64,000 bases of DNA from Begonia masoniana (taxonomy: Eukaryota > Streptophyta > Magnoliopsida > Cucurbitales > Begoniaceae), in the NCBI GenBank assembly GCA_022432975.1, contig CM039502.1:920375-984374 (forward strand), in the 5' to 3' direction. A program made the translations under genes and the position numbers. A model generated the notes under the pieces. The model saw only the letters and a list, made by a program, of their open reading frames with translations, ran no database searches and was not told the origin of the DNA. Positions 1 to 11,923 of the stretch are shown here, in pieces; within the stretch, counting starts at the first letter, position 1, and the number at the start of each line of letters is the position of its first letter.

Positions 1-1223
1 GTTTACAGCATGAGTCTTGTGGTTTGCTGCACGAATCTCTTGCTGTTTATTGCTCTGTTTTGTTTGTCTTAACCGATAGATTTTTCTGAGCCATTGTTGT
101 GCATTCTGTTTAGTAATTATAGATTTTTATAGATTGTTCTTGTGTTTTTGAAGCATGATTCTGGTGTGTTTTTCTATTTTGTGTTTTCTGTTTAACGGTA
201 GCATGTAGCATGTTTAATTGGCATATTTTCTGTTTAGTTCTGTTTATATTTCCTGTGTTTTAGTTGTGTGTTTTGTTTTAATTTTACAGCATGATTCTTG
301 TATTTTGCTGCATGAATCTCTTGCTGTTTATTGCTCTGTTTTGTTTGTCTTAGGCAGCATTTGCATTATTAAGTCTCTCTTGTGGTTTAATTAGGTTGTG
401 TTGATTACGTTTTAGCAATGTGTTTTTTTGTTCTGTTTAGGCAGCATGTTTTTTGTGAATTCAAAGCATGAATCCTATAATTGGTGTTTGCTGTGTTTTT
501 AATGTTAAGCTTTTGGAGCTTCTAGAAAGAAATGAGACTTAAAATGAAAATCTGAATATCTTGTATTTTGATTTATTTTTTGTAAGATTATTAGATGTTT
601 GTTAGATTGGTGGATTTGGCTACTTCAATTTTTATTTAATTACATTTTTTTTAGTACTATTTTTTTTTTCCTTTTTTTGTTGTGGCATCGTATAGGAATT
701 TTTTCAGAACATCCAGTGGGCTACACTAACCGGTTCATCCACTAGAACATCTATTTTCTTTTTTTTTCGGAACATCTAATTTTTTTGGAATTTTTTTGTT
801 TTCTACTTGAATAGTGAGAACATCGACCGGAATGGTTTTTAGCAGGGGCAAGCTACGCTATCCGGTTCTGCCCTTAGATATTGGATTTCCACTGGTCTAA
901 AAAAAATAGTGAGAACCGATTTTGCTTTTATTAGTATTAATTTTTTTTTCCTATAAATGGGACAAAAAGTTCTAAAAACTTGGATTTAGAGCAGAACCGG
1001 TTAGTTTTAGAGCAGAAACAAAGGTGAGAACATCTATCCTTTTCTGCCTTAAAAAAATTAAAAAAATGGGAAGACCAGAATCGTGACCAGATTTCTGGTC
1101 CGATTCTTGAATTTTTTTTTGGTTTATTTCTGCAAAATTTAGAAACCCGAATTTTAATGGTCCGGTCCTAACCTCTCAAAAACTTGGACCGGACCGGACT
1201 GGACTGAACCATGCTCATTTCTA
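1..1223 (+). repeat. Degraded hAT-like element, 3' portion
   Basis: No gene is visible. The first 72 bases recur imperfectly at about 283-355. From 690 onward short stretches of the ccggtt / ggaccgg type recur, and the region closes at about 1165-1223 with ggaccggaccggactgg followed by a terminus resembling TGCTCACCCCTA with several C-to-T changes. This is the subterminal layout of the three intact hAT elements further right. The left end is outside the window or lost. The assignment is an inference from the terminal pattern. Confidence 0.45.
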
Positions 1224-1426
1224 AACTCGTGCAATATTTATTAATATTTGATTTTAGTAAATTCAAATGATCTTAAGTTATGCCAAATATTTTTAATGAA
1301 ATTAAAAACCTTATAACACTATTCACAAAATAAATAAATAGACATCATTGGGTTTCTTCCTTACAGTAATGACTTTCATTGAGTTAACTTACGAAAGTTT
1401 GACATGTCGCATTAGGCGGTTGTAGG
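1224..1426 (+). repeat. Long terminal inverted repeat, left copy (unit A)
   Basis: This stretch is the reverse complement of 46539-46731, 31257-31453 and 15805-16001 over about 200 bp, starting with AACTCGTG and an AT-rich block and ending with a ttgtagg motif. Length and arrangement suit a Mutator-like (Pack-MULE type) terminal repeat. No matching 9-11 bp target duplication was found outside the ends, so the family assignment is tentative. A captured gene 5' end (DUF1664) follows directly. Confidence 0.65.
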
Positions 1427-1499
1427 GTTAAAAAACGACGTTGTTAATGCTCTTGTGTGTGCCGCTAAAAGAGTCATATCTTTTGTGCATTTTTCAATA

Positions 1500-2840
1500 T
1501 TCAGTGGAACCCTGACTCTCTCGATCTCCCCCTCCACAGACCTCCCAAATCCACGGCCATGCCTATGCAGACGAGAATAGGGTTTGCAAAAATACTGCTT
1601 TTAGTTGGAGCAGGTTCAATTTTATGTTTCTCTTTTATTAGATTTTGTTAGTGAATTGTTTAATCACAAGTTTTGCTGATTTTTATACCCTTCTTTTTTT
1701 GTCTGTTTAGGTTATACTGGCGCGATGCTGTTTAAGAATATAAAATTTTCAGACGTGCTCAGAAAACTTCAGGTACTTTTGACTTTGATTTAGCTATTTG
1801 TGATTTGATGAATTTAGTTCGGTTTTCTTTTCGCTCTATTTTGATTAGTGTCTGTTGCAGAAATATTAAATTTCGGAACAATTAATTAATTAATTTTCAT
1901 ATTCATATGAGGTCTAAAATTAGCAGATTTAGAGTGCTCTCTTCAAATTGGATGCGTGGATAGTTAATGAGTACATTGATGGTTCTCATCTTGTTTGGAA
2001 AAATAAGGAAAACTATAAGATTTTTCCTATTCAGAGCTTTATATGTTCATGATCGCCAAAAATCTAACCTTTTAAAAAGTTTTTCATTTATTTGATGGGG
2101 GCTCTAAATAGTTAATCATAATTATATAAAATGTAATTTTGGAAGTCAAACTCATTCAAATGAGAGCTCATTTATGAGATAAGATTTTAAGCTCATGTAA
2201 TGGGTTTGGGCGTCGCTGTAGACATATGGTCATAAATTCCTACAATGTAATTTGAAATACTGAGCTAACCAACTTATCTTATGTATTCATGATCACTAAA
2301 AAGACAATCTCATGACATGAGACTATATAATGTATTATGTTTTTATTTTTTTGTGCTTATAGTCACTAGTGAAAGATTTGGAGAAATTCAAAGAGCAATC
2401 AAAAGGTGATTCTAATTACTCTGATGCTTTTGCAGTTGCAGCTCAGACACTAACTAATTATAATGTAGTAGAATACTAGAAAGGTTATATGCAGTTCCTT
2501 GAATGATTAAATTTCTTTTAGTTTTTGCACTGGTTTGTCGCTTAGCCTCGGAGGTTCGGCTGCTAGGATATAATTGTCAAATTACTGTTCGTAATGAAAA
2601 TTCTGGACATAGTGGTATTTTCAATCAATCTTAATCTTAAATTTACATTGACGTGGATAAGATTTTCTCGACTTATACGGTCTTTGTTATTACAAAATAC
2701 AAGGTGTATTCTTTACTGTGAAAATCGTATGATTGCTATAATTGATTAATTTATATAATTAATCTTAGGTAATATGACACCCTTATAATTCCAGCTGCTA
2801 CCTTGGGTGCTTTGGATTGCGGATATATATAACTAATCCA
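1500..2840 (+). pseudogene. DUF1664-family gene fragment, 5' exons
   Basis: An exon-intron fragment of a plant DUF1664 gene (function not established). Exon 1 runs 1559-1613 (MPMQTRIGFAKILLLVGAG). Exon 2 is 1711-1772 (YTGAMLFKNIKFSDVLRKLQ), flanked by proper AG and GT borders. Exon 3 starts at 2363 (SLVKDLEKFKEQSKGDSNYS) but reads into a TAG at 2477-2479. A fourth piece (AAATLGALDCGYI) lies near 2793. The family normally starts with a KILVGAG-type hydrophobic segment and a YTG..KLSDLLGELQ exon, which is the basis of the call. Introns are retained, so capture was at the DNA level. It sits just inside the left inverted repeat. The 3' half of the gene is missing. Confidence 0.7.
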
Positions 2841-3335
2841 TAGAAAAAGAGATGCTAAATGTAACTTGAGAGCACCATAAATTCGGTTAGGGTTAAAAGA
2901 TTATGCTAATACTGTGTCTGATTCAATGAAAAACGTTTTCATTTGCTATTTGTATAGTCATGGGTTGAACAAACTTACAACACGAGCTTCTGTCACATGC
3001 TCTAGATATTTGGTCAAATTTGAGATAGTATTGGCTATATTTCGCTTTGTCACACACATAAGATCGAAGAACGATAAGCCCTAACATGCATAAATAAAAT
3101 GTATGATAAAAAGTGTCATTCAAGTTAAGAATTACAAACATAGTTTCTTAAAAGAAAAACAATTGTATGAATAATATATGTTTGAAATTTAGACTTTGCC
3201 AAGACACTTGAAGTAGTAAGAAAAAAATTTTAAAAATATAGATAAAAAAGTTAGATGTAGAAATTATTTAACTCATCAATTCCATTATATTAAGTCTTTT
3301 CTGGTCTGAATGTATCTTCCACCACTTTTTTTTTT
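2841..3335. other. AT-rich stretch, no gene seen
   Basis: Only short spurious frames. A poly-T run at about 3323-3335 fits the poly-A end of the LINE that follows on the minus strand. Confidence 0.4.
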
Positions 3336-5555
3336 TAGACTTTGTATTTAAAGCGAAAATTTTCAAAAAGTCAAGGGAAGAGAACTCTACCCGAACAAGA
3401 TATATCTAGCGAAAAACAATTTCTTTATAGTTGGAAAGAACTATATTAAAACAGTAACTTTAAACTACTTGGAACTATAAATTCACTTAGCAATAAACAA
3501 GTTATTCATATCCCATAAATTATTATGTAGAGGCTTATCCACAAGAATAAAATAATTTCGATGAAGTCAAGTAGCTTAAAAGATAGTTAGACTTTGCAAT
3601 TTTCAAAATAGTTTCATCTTCTTTGTGTTTTTCCTCCATAATAAAGGCGTCATTGATAGTTGATAAATCTTCCAATATTAGAGTAAACTCCCAGCATAGG
3701 TCAAAAGAGAGAAAAAAAATGTATTCACAAATGTTTAACTACTCACATTGAATCATTATGAGATTACTAGATTCATCCATAGCTTTACAGGAAGGAATAA
3801 TGAGAAGATAAAACTCTAGAAAGAGTCCTTTGAATCTAGTCATTAGTATACAATTTTCACATAGAAGCACATTGTAAAAAGAAGGTTTTTGAAGAAAAAT
3901 AAACAGATGGTTCCAAATCCATCTTTGGAATAGATAACATTTTCTCTTATAGAAATAGAAGATACAATTGCATGTAGACAAGTAAGTTCGTCTAAAAGTC
4001 AGATTTTCATATCTAATCGAAAGGTCAGGTGTAATGGACTGCTGTATAATTTTCCTTATGCTATCTAGGGAAGCAAATTCTTGATTTTTATCACATGATA
4101 CTCAATAAATGTGTGGGAATTGGATTGCATAAAAGCTTATCTCTCACTCATATGTCTTCCCAAAAGCGGATTGAGGTTCCGTTCTTCATTTTACAACCAA
4201 TGTAGTTCTAGAACGATGAAAAATCAAATATATTTTCAATGATTGTGAAAAGTGGCACGATCAACCAAATTTGCAGCCTAGCCAAAGATCTATGCAGGCC
4301 ATAGTGAATTACACTCTATAGAAAATATCCAAAGACATTTCCCTAACAATGCCTTATTTCTAATTTTGAAGTTTCTTATGCCAAAGACTCTTTCAAGCTT
4401 TGAATGGATAACAAACTCTCATCTAATCAAATGAAGTTTATTGTCGTCGTTATTTCCCTCCCAAAAGAAACATCTTACTAATTTGTCTAACATCATTGTC
4501 ACTTTACCAAGAAGTTTAAAGAGAGAAAGATAACAAGTAGGTATGCCATTGAGAAGTGCCATCATTCTTCCATCCGTCCAATTTTTTTGTAACTTTCTCT
4601 AACACAGGCTACCAAAAGAACAAAATAGTTGGTTCCACCCAGTGGAAGGCCCAAATATGTTAAGGGCAATGTTCCTTTTGTGCATATAGTCATATCATCA
4701 TATACATCCATCACGTGTTCATCAATCTCAATCCTCACTCATCCGCTAACTTAACTAACTTAGAGCAATTCATATCTCTATAGAAGGTCAAATGCCGATG
4801 AAACCCTGGACCACTTGATCATAGGCTTTCTCAAAGTCAATCTTCTTTGACATATAATCTTCCAAGTATTCGTTAGCGATTAAAGAGAAATCTAAAACGT
4901 TCCAACATGTTGGGAAGACCCATTGTTTTTTTGAAATCATATCTTCAATAACTCGCTTAATCTAGGAAGACAACACGTTCACGAGAATTTTGTATAGACT
5001 TGTCAAAAAACTTATTAGTTTATAGTTTTTCGACTTTCTAGAGTTCCACTTCTTGGGAATTAGACATAAATGAGTCTCATTTGTCTTAAAATTTACAATT
5101 CCATTTTGATGAAATTTGTCAAAAACCTTGACGAAATCCTTTTTAATCACCTCCCATGAGTTTTGGAAAAAAAAAAAATCCATGGCAAAACCATCCGCTC
5201 CAAGTTTTATTTCTATCGCTATCAAACACGCCTCTACGAATTTCTTCTTTGTTGAACAAGGTCTTCTTCCTTTACAATGATACTCCCATTGTCACAAATT
5301 AGTATATTCATAAACTTATTACCCTTTCTTCCGCTTGTGATTATGTGGAAGACTTTGGTGTTTTTGTCCAACTCACTGAACCCCTTAAGTTTGATCTTTT
5401 GTCTTCATGATTGAGATTCCAAAACATGAATTTCCTCAAAACGCATCTTAATAGAACTTCTTTAAAGTCGTTAACTATTATCTAAACCCCTTAGAATATC
5501 GACTTAATTCTACTTCAAATGTATAATTTTCCTACTCTTACATCACCAAATGTGA
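3336..5555 (-). mobile_element. LINE (non-LTR) retrotransposon remnant, reverse transcriptase region
   Basis: Broken minus-strand coding remains of a plant LINE. The longest open piece (4962-5225) reads LGADGFAMDFF, FHQNGIVNFKTNETHLCLIPKKW and an NYKLISFLTSLYKI segment, matching the LGPDGF...PKK...YRPISL blocks that begin the LINE reverse transcriptase. Downstream at about 4800-4880 comes SKKIDFEKAYDQV (family pattern KIDFEKAYD) and at about 4400-4600 the VLEKVTKKLDGWK...LLSLFK region. The pieces lie in different frames with stops, so the copy is dead. It is 5'-truncated, and the poly-T near 3330 marks its 3' end. Confidence 0.75.
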
Positions 5556-5559
5556 ACCC

Positions 5560-5800
5560 ATTCCAGCTCAAACTCACTGGTGGTAGACAGGTGACGGGGA
5601 CACTGAAAGGATATGATCAATTGCTAAAACTTGTGTTGGATGAAGCTGTAAAGTTTATAATAGAGTCAGATATGATCCTTTGAAGAGTACTGATCAAACT
5701 AGACATCCGAGGGGACCCATAATCAGTTGCAAAACTGAATGTTGTATGCTTTGGTGTTTCAAGGTGATATGGAGGGGATATAGCAAGTCTATAGTCAAAG
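5560..5800 (+). pseudogene. LSM7 (U6 snRNA-associated Sm-like) gene fragment
   Basis: Plus-strand reading gives LKLTGGRQVTGTLKGYDQL, then LVLDEAVKFI, and after a frameshift DPLKSTDQTR. This matches the Sm1 part of LSM7, a subunit of the LSM2-8/LSM1-7 rings that bind U6 snRNA or mRNA 3' ends. The rest of the Sm2 motif is garbled. Only about half of a roughly 100-residue protein is present. It lies next to a second captured gene piece (5880-6435) in unit A. Confidence 0.7.
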
Positions 5801-5879
5801 AAATCATCTTATCCAAAGAGAAATTGCTATTTCAGTAGCCTATGCACATAAAGCTGAATTAGCGCCGTTCAACATATGC

Positions 5880-6435
5880 ATTCAAAATCTTGTAGGAACA
5901 CCAATCTTCGAGGAAGAAAATGAATCAGGTCTTGAGAAAAATTAGTGAAGAAATTGGTTCATGGCAAAGAAAAGAGCAACAGAAAATTTATGCCTTTGTA
6001 GATGTCATCAAAGATGAAATAATCTGGGAAAGAAAATATCATCAAATGGTGGAAAATGTCAGCTCCAAACTGGTTAATGAGTTAGTTGATGCTGAGATAT
6101 AAATCATATTGTCGAGGATCATGAGAATGACATGAAGGCAAGAGAACTGCTGGAAAAAGTATGTGATCAGGTTGTTGGGGCAACAGGAGAAGACAAAGCA
6201 GGAGAGGAATTGAAAAGGGAATCCGTGAAAATAGATGAATTAGACAAAGAAAGGATGATTCTGTAGATGGCTGACGCATGGCATGTTCACATGAAATGGG
6301 ATGATACTAATATGATACTAAAACAAAAATACTCTTGGATGATTAAACTAATAGTAGCTCTAGAAAATTTTCTAAGATCAAGCTGTGCAACTTCGGATGT
6401 AAAGGAAATGAGAGAAGCACTATTGGTGGTGTAGT
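5880..6435 (+). pseudogene. Coiled-coil family gene fragment (plant USO1-related type)
   Basis: The plus strand reads EEIGSWQRKEQQKIYAFVD, VIKDEI.WERKYHQMVENVSS and KLVNELVDAEI, then after stops and shifts KARELLEKVCDQVVGATGED, KAGEELKRESVKIDELDKER, MADAWHVHMKWDD and ALENFLRSSCATSDVKEMRE. This order matches the central coiled coil of a plant-specific family annotated as intracellular transport protein USO1-related (ARELLEEVCDELAKEIGEDKAE... in intact members). Several stops show it is dead. It is probably one large exon captured together with LSM7. Confidence 0.65.
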
Positions 6436-6929
6436 AAGGGGGAGAACGAGCCTCCATTAATTGCTTGGTTGGTTGTATTTCGGTATATCATTTTAATATC
6501 AATCTATCCTTCTCTAATCTGTTTTTCATAGGTCCTGTCATCATATAGAAACTTATAGTTGGTTCACTAGGATTTATCTCCGAAAATCTTAATCGGCCCT
6601 ATTCCGACAATAGATTTTTCTTTTGGTTGAAAAGGTTGCCATTCACCAAACAACTTATGTTAAAACAGCCCCAACAAGTGGTTGGCCAAGTAAAAATATT
6701 AATGAACTAAGCTTGAGGGAATTTCCAAAATACCACGAATATGGAAGCTTTGCCCAACTGCCATAATTATTCCGAGTTATAATAAGTTTCAGTAACATCA
6801 AGAATCTTGTTTTATAGCTATTACTCTTACCTTTAGACGATGGGTATTTTGTAGTTATTCGATTACCTTAAATTACCAAATCCCTCATCTTTGCATTCAT
6901 AACAAAGCCCATTCCTTTGCACCAGTCAA
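6436..6929. other. No recognisable feature
   Basis: AT-rich, stop-filled in all frames, with no similarity recognised to the other units. Confidence 0.3.
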
Positions 6930-7424
6930 AACTGTATTAGGCATGGTATAACAAATTTTGAAGCTGCTAATGTTCTTTTATGATGAATCCATGAGCCAGG
7001 GCACCCAAGGTAGCAGCTGCAATTGTGATGTATTTCATTGGCTATAAACTGCATCTGCAGTTGATGTTGCAGCTGCTGCTGCAACAACATCAGCGTGATC
7101 AGAATTACCTTCTGATTTCTCAATGGACTTTTCCAATTCTCTAACTATTGATCGTAAACACAGAAAAATAAAATAATATAAAAACTGATTAACCATCAAA
7201 CCACAAATAATGAGATTCAAAAGGACTTGAAGGTGGCCAAGCATGTCTGACAATTTAACTTTAACCAGGATCTTGCCTGTAAAACCTACACTGATCATGT
7301 CTGACAATTTTATATTGAATAGTATTTTTTTTGTAAAACCTAAATAGACAAAAAAAAGTGTAAAAATCAATCATAACTAGTGTTTAAACAATTCAATATT
7401 AAAAAATCACACCGGGTAAATCCT

Positions 7425-7530
7425 TAACTCTTCCACCTCTTATTAAGACTGCAAACTGTTCTTGTAAATTATGGCTAATACCAGATATATAAGCATGAAT
7501 AGAAAACTGATCTGCTCCAGCTAAGATCAT
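7425..7530 (-). pseudogene. rps12: Plastid rps12-like fragment in DUF1664 palindrome (unit A, left arm)
   Basis: Minus-strand frame reads [20 protein letters not shown] then [10 protein letters not shown]. This matches the conserved [20 protein letters not shown] / GRVKDLPGV block of chloroplast ribosomal protein S12. It follows directly on the DUF1664 exon-1 end (MMILAGA). A plus-strand mirror lies at about 7920-8030. Only about 35 residues are present, ending at a stop. Confidence 0.65.
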
Positions 7531-7919
7531 CATTTTAGGGAGCCATCCTATAGGCTCCTTAGCATTGGCCATTTGGAGGTCGCCGGGGAGAGTGTAATCT
7601 TCGTTGCAGTCGACAGAGCCTTTATTTCTTTGATTGGAAGGGGCCCCTTGATATTCTAGATTAAAACACAGGAGGATCTCTTTTATATTCTTTCGAGAAA
7701 ACTGCCTGAGTATTCTGAGAAAACTTCCCAACCAATCATTCAATCAAGTTAGGGCATTCACTCTTCTCAACTAAGCAAGTTGCGGCCCTTCCAATCGAAG
7801 AAGTAAAGGCTCTGTCGACCGCAAGGAAGATTACACTCTCTCCCGGTAACCTCCCAATGGCCAATGCTAAGGAGCCTATAGGATGGCTCTCTAAAATGAT
7901 GATCTTAGCTGGAGCATGT

Positions 7920-8035
7920 TTGTTTTTTATTCATGCTTATATTCTTAGTATTGACCATAATTTACAAGAACATTCTATAATCTTAGTAAGAGGTGGAAGG
8001 GTTAAGGATTTACCCGGTGTGATTTTTTATTAATG
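7920..8035 (+). pseudogene. rps12: Plastid rps12-like fragment (unit A, right arm)
   Basis: Mirror copy of 7425-7530. It keeps HNLQEHSI and [15 protein letters not shown] before a stop, directly downstream of the MMILAGA exon end. Confidence 0.6.
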
Positions 8036-8440
8036 AATTGTTTAAACACTAGTTATGATTGATTTTTATACCTTTTTTTGTTTGTTTGTTTAAGGTTTTA
8101 CAGGGAAGATACTATTCAATATAAAATTGTCGGACATGATCGGTGTAGGTTTTACAGACAGATCCTGGTCAAAGTTAAATTGTCAGACATGCTTGGCCAC
8201 CTTCAGGTCTTTTTGAATCTTATTATCTGTGATTTGATGATTAATCAGTTTTTGTATTATTTTATTTTTTGTACTTACAGTCAATAGTTAGATAATTGGA
8301 AAAATCCATTGAGAAATCAGAAAGGTAATTCTGATCACGCTGGTGTTGTTGCATCAACTGCAGTTCCGTCAATGAAATACATCACAATTGCAGCTGCTAC
8401 CTTGGGTGCCCTGGCTTGCGGATTCACGTGCCTGAAGGTA

Positions 8441-11400
8441 CGGCTGAATTTTTCTGTCATTTGGTTTAGATAATCCATAAACTCTTGCCATGGATAGATG
8501 ATGTTATGGTCATGAACTTCTGTTCATATTTTCGTCCCCTAATCTTTTTTCTTGTTTGTATATAATTTCAAGAATTTTTTTTTGAAGGTTTCATGGACTT
8601 GTCATTTTATATATGATTCTATTGAAAATGTGAGCTTCATCTTGAGAACAAGGTGAAGTTGAAAAATAACAAAACAAAAGATTGGTCTTAAGGAAGTGTG
8701 TTACGTAGGAGGGGAGTGAGAGAAAGTTCCTGTAAAATAGGATTGGTGGGCGAGGGTGACTTAGGAAGCGCTGATATGGCTATGCAGATGTGTATAAATT
8801 GAGGAGAATCCAAGCAGACATAGGGATTGTTAAGATGCCTTGATGTGTTACGTACTCAGCTGCTTGATTAATGGTCTCAACTTTTGGAATGTGAAAATCA
8901 TAAACTCCTTCGAACTTCCTTCAAATGTTGTTTACTATTTTTAGGTTTGCTTTTTCTGATTTATACCCAGATTTGAGTGCGCTGAAGGATGTATTTTAGT
9001 GATGATTGGTTTGGAGCTGAAATTCATGGTTGGGTCAAGGCCAAACCAGTATAATATGCTTGTTTGGAAGATCTTTTATCTACTTTTGCTCTTCAATCTA
9101 ATAGTCCATTCTCATATGTTATAAGTATATCGTAATTATTTTACCAAAGAATGAATGATAAGAAGATGATACTTCTGGTGCCAAAGTTAGATTGTAGATT
9201 GGATTTTCATTGAAAACTGACCCAAGTATGGTACAATGGCACAATGAAAATAAAGGGGATTTTTTTTTTTTTTTTTTGCAAGAGATGTAAATGATCTTCT
9301 TTTTCTCTAAAGAGGACTTCAAATGCCCTAACTGCAAACCTGCCACTGATAGGCAAACAGAAAGGGAGAGAAAACTCAGCCATGCAATTTTAGTGTTGGT
9401 TGCTCTGTTCAGCTCCTGCATTTCTTCTTTCCCTGAATCAAACTTAAAGAGTTAAGTTTAATATCGTTGCAGATTTCTTTATCTTTGTCGTGATTTTATC
9501 AAAGAAATGGGTGTTCGATCGAAGCAAACTAGCTTTTCTATATTTCAAAACCGAGAAAGATAGGACCGTATCCAATAACTTAAAAGAGTTCTCATGAGCT
9601 GTTACTAAGAAGTAATAATCAATAAGTAGTCTTGAAATGGTAAAAAAACTGCCCCTTTATTGCGATAAAAAAAAAAACTCTTCTTTGACCTTTATCTAAG
9701 GTATAACATCTCCTCTTGAATGGACATACCATTGTCATAAAGCATCTTCAGCTCATACCCCAAGCTCTGAAACAAGTATAAGATTCAATGAAGAACACAA
9801 GCAGCGGAGTTTTATAAGATTCAACGAGATGCAGGCAGTAGAAGAGATACGTAGACAATGAAGTACTGTTTACATTTAGATCTACCCAACACTGGGCTCT
9901 CAGTCCCGAATACAAATCAGATAGTTTAATGTTGGTTTGTGAACAATTTACCCGACTTGTGTTGCGTTTCTTATCATTTTGTAGCAATTTTAGTCGCTCT
10001 GATTATTGTTTATGAACAATTTGTTTTTGTTGGTGGTTTTTGCTTCTAAAAGCTTAAATGAGATATTTTGCTTTACTTGGGAAAGAGAAACTAACACTAT
10101 CTGTCATATTAAATATAAATTCTGCGTTTGGTGTGGTAGATGGAGAGTAGATTGGTATTGTTCTGTAATGCAGGTTTTGAAAGTTGAAAGAGAATAGGAA
10201 TAACTTTTAAAACATATTGGCGTTATCTTGCAGTCTCTGCAAATGTTGCGCATACATCTTAGTTATAATTGTCTTTATCTTGGATGCATTAAGAGCTGCT
10301 ATTCCGGTGAACAATGGATCTATTATTTTGCTATAATTCAGCCTCAAATTTTCAACTCTTTATGAAATAACTGCTGTTGTCATGAAGCCACCATTTTACA
10401 AGTCCTATTTGACAAGGAAGTCTACCCAAGCATCTACATATTTGGCTTGTACAGCTAAGCCTAATAAGCCAACTCGATTTGACTTACTATTCATGAGCTG
10501 CCTGAATTTCAAATACCAAAAAATAAAAAACAATAATTCAAATTAACTGTTAGCCACCTGTTAAACTAATAAGCATGTTAAACCAGTAGAGATTGACCAC
10601 CCACACTTGCGCATAATCAGGGTAAAATAGACATAACCATATATATATGTCACCCTAAAATTATGTACACATACTCACTAAAGTGTTCTAAAAGATATTT
10701 CAATAATTTTTATGAGTTTTTATTGAAGGTTACCTATGAATGCATATAATCTATGTAGATTTTCATTAATACAAACCATTTATTTGATATAATGGGAAGT
10801 TTTTTTTTTAGATTTTTTTAAATCACATCTATGAATGTTATTTCTTAATTCTAGATTTTTGATGTAAAACAAAAACAAGTTTATTTATTTCGATATTTCT
10901 TGTAGCAAAGAAAATGATGGAACAAATAAAAAAAATACTATTTATTTTTAATATTATAAAGTTTTTTTTAGAGAAAATTATATAAATTTCAAGTCCAACT
11001 TCATCTACAATAAATTGAGGGAAAAAAAGAGAGAATATAACGAAAATAGAAAGTGTTAAGGAAATGATATGGTAGTAGCGCAAATTGTGGAATGCACGTA
11101 TGGAGTTGAGCTATATTTTCTCTTTTTATAATCGATGGTTTATGGAAGTTGTGATTTGTTCTGACGGCAATGCGTGTTCTGTTCCACAATTTCTTGGTTT
11201 TCAGTTTCAGCTCTGCTCTGAGAGTTGCACCAAACAGGTTTCACTAATTTTAAAAGAGAAAGGTGCGTTCTTATTTTCTTTTATATTCAGTGATATGGAT
11301 TGTGGAAGAGTTCTTACTTAGTCCGACAGTAAGGACAAATCACGAGGAAAAAAACTTGATTGAACAGAGAAGATCAAACCAAAAATTCAAAAGAACACAA

Positions 11401-11518
11401 AATCATAAAGACGAGCAACGAATGAGAGTACGAGATGTAAACATTTGTAGAAAACAAATTGCAAAAGTCCGATTCAGATTTGTAAGCAGAAAGTAATCAA
11501 ACATGAAATTAGCAGCAA
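8441..11518. repeat. Non-coding tail of unit A
   Basis: Shared with units B (29760-30890) and C (42985-45208), in parts nearly identical: for example the segments at 8870-9060, 9100-10330 and 10500-11518. Unit B lacks about 1.1 kb that A and C keep. No conserved frame survives between the three copies, so the short open frames here are not genes. At 8640-8870 unit A has a piece that B and C do not share. Confidence 0.6.
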
Positions 11519-11523
11519 AAGAA

Positions 11524-11854
11524 TGTTATAACAGCCGCAGTATGAACGAAAGCAAAGAGGATCTACTATTTCCCAAAGAACGATTACAGAGAAATAGGAG
11601 AATAAGAGTCAGATAAAGAGGGAGAGAGAGAGAAAGAGGGAGAGTGAGAGAACGAGGGGAAAAAGAAAAAGAAAATAACAAACAGACAATTCACTTCACG
11701 TCACTCGCTTCTGCTTATAACCTCTTTCCTTTCCAACGGCCTGGAAACGTTGGCAATCAGCTGCTTGCTATAGTTGCTGGGTTGGTTGGGCTTGAGCTCT
11801 CGTTGGCCTGCTTCGCTTCTTTTTGGTGGCCCAACTATGTAGTCTTCCATGACA
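11524..11854 (-). repeat. 3' LTR of the retrotransposon (element reads minus)
   Basis: Begins TGTTATAACAGC and ends CTTCCATGACA. Near-identical to 15097-15436 apart from a few substitutions and small indels, chiefly in the GA-rich microsatellite. On the minus strand a purine-rich tract (about 11855-11868) lies just upstream of it, in the polypurine-tract position. Confidence 0.88.
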
Positions 11855-11923
11855 ATCCTCCCCTTTAACATATCCTTGTCCTCAAAGATAAAAATTTAGA
11901 GAGCAACAGAATTCATAAACTCT

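Larger units (their letters stand above)
6930..8440. repeat. DUF1664 palindrome, unit A
   Basis: Two inverted copies of a DUF1664 fragment: left arm about 6940-7620 (minus coding sense), right arm about 7800-8440 (plus), spacer near 180 bp. Each arm holds an exon-1 end ([11 protein letters not shown] type), a plastid rps12-like insert, a doubled exon 2 (GFTGKILFNIKLSDM and then GFTG/TDRILVKVKLSDMLGHLQ), exon 3 (SIVRELEKSIEKSEGNSDHA) and an ATLGALACGF exon. Intron sequence is kept in both arms. A transcript across it could fold into a long hairpin. Homologous palindromes occur at 27560-29760 and 40800-42985. Confidence 0.75.

Noticed and set aside
9119..9421. 100-codon minus frame
   Set aside because: Contains a long poly-Lys/Phe stretch from a poly-T tract, and the frame is not conserved in the homologous tails at 30000 and 43240.
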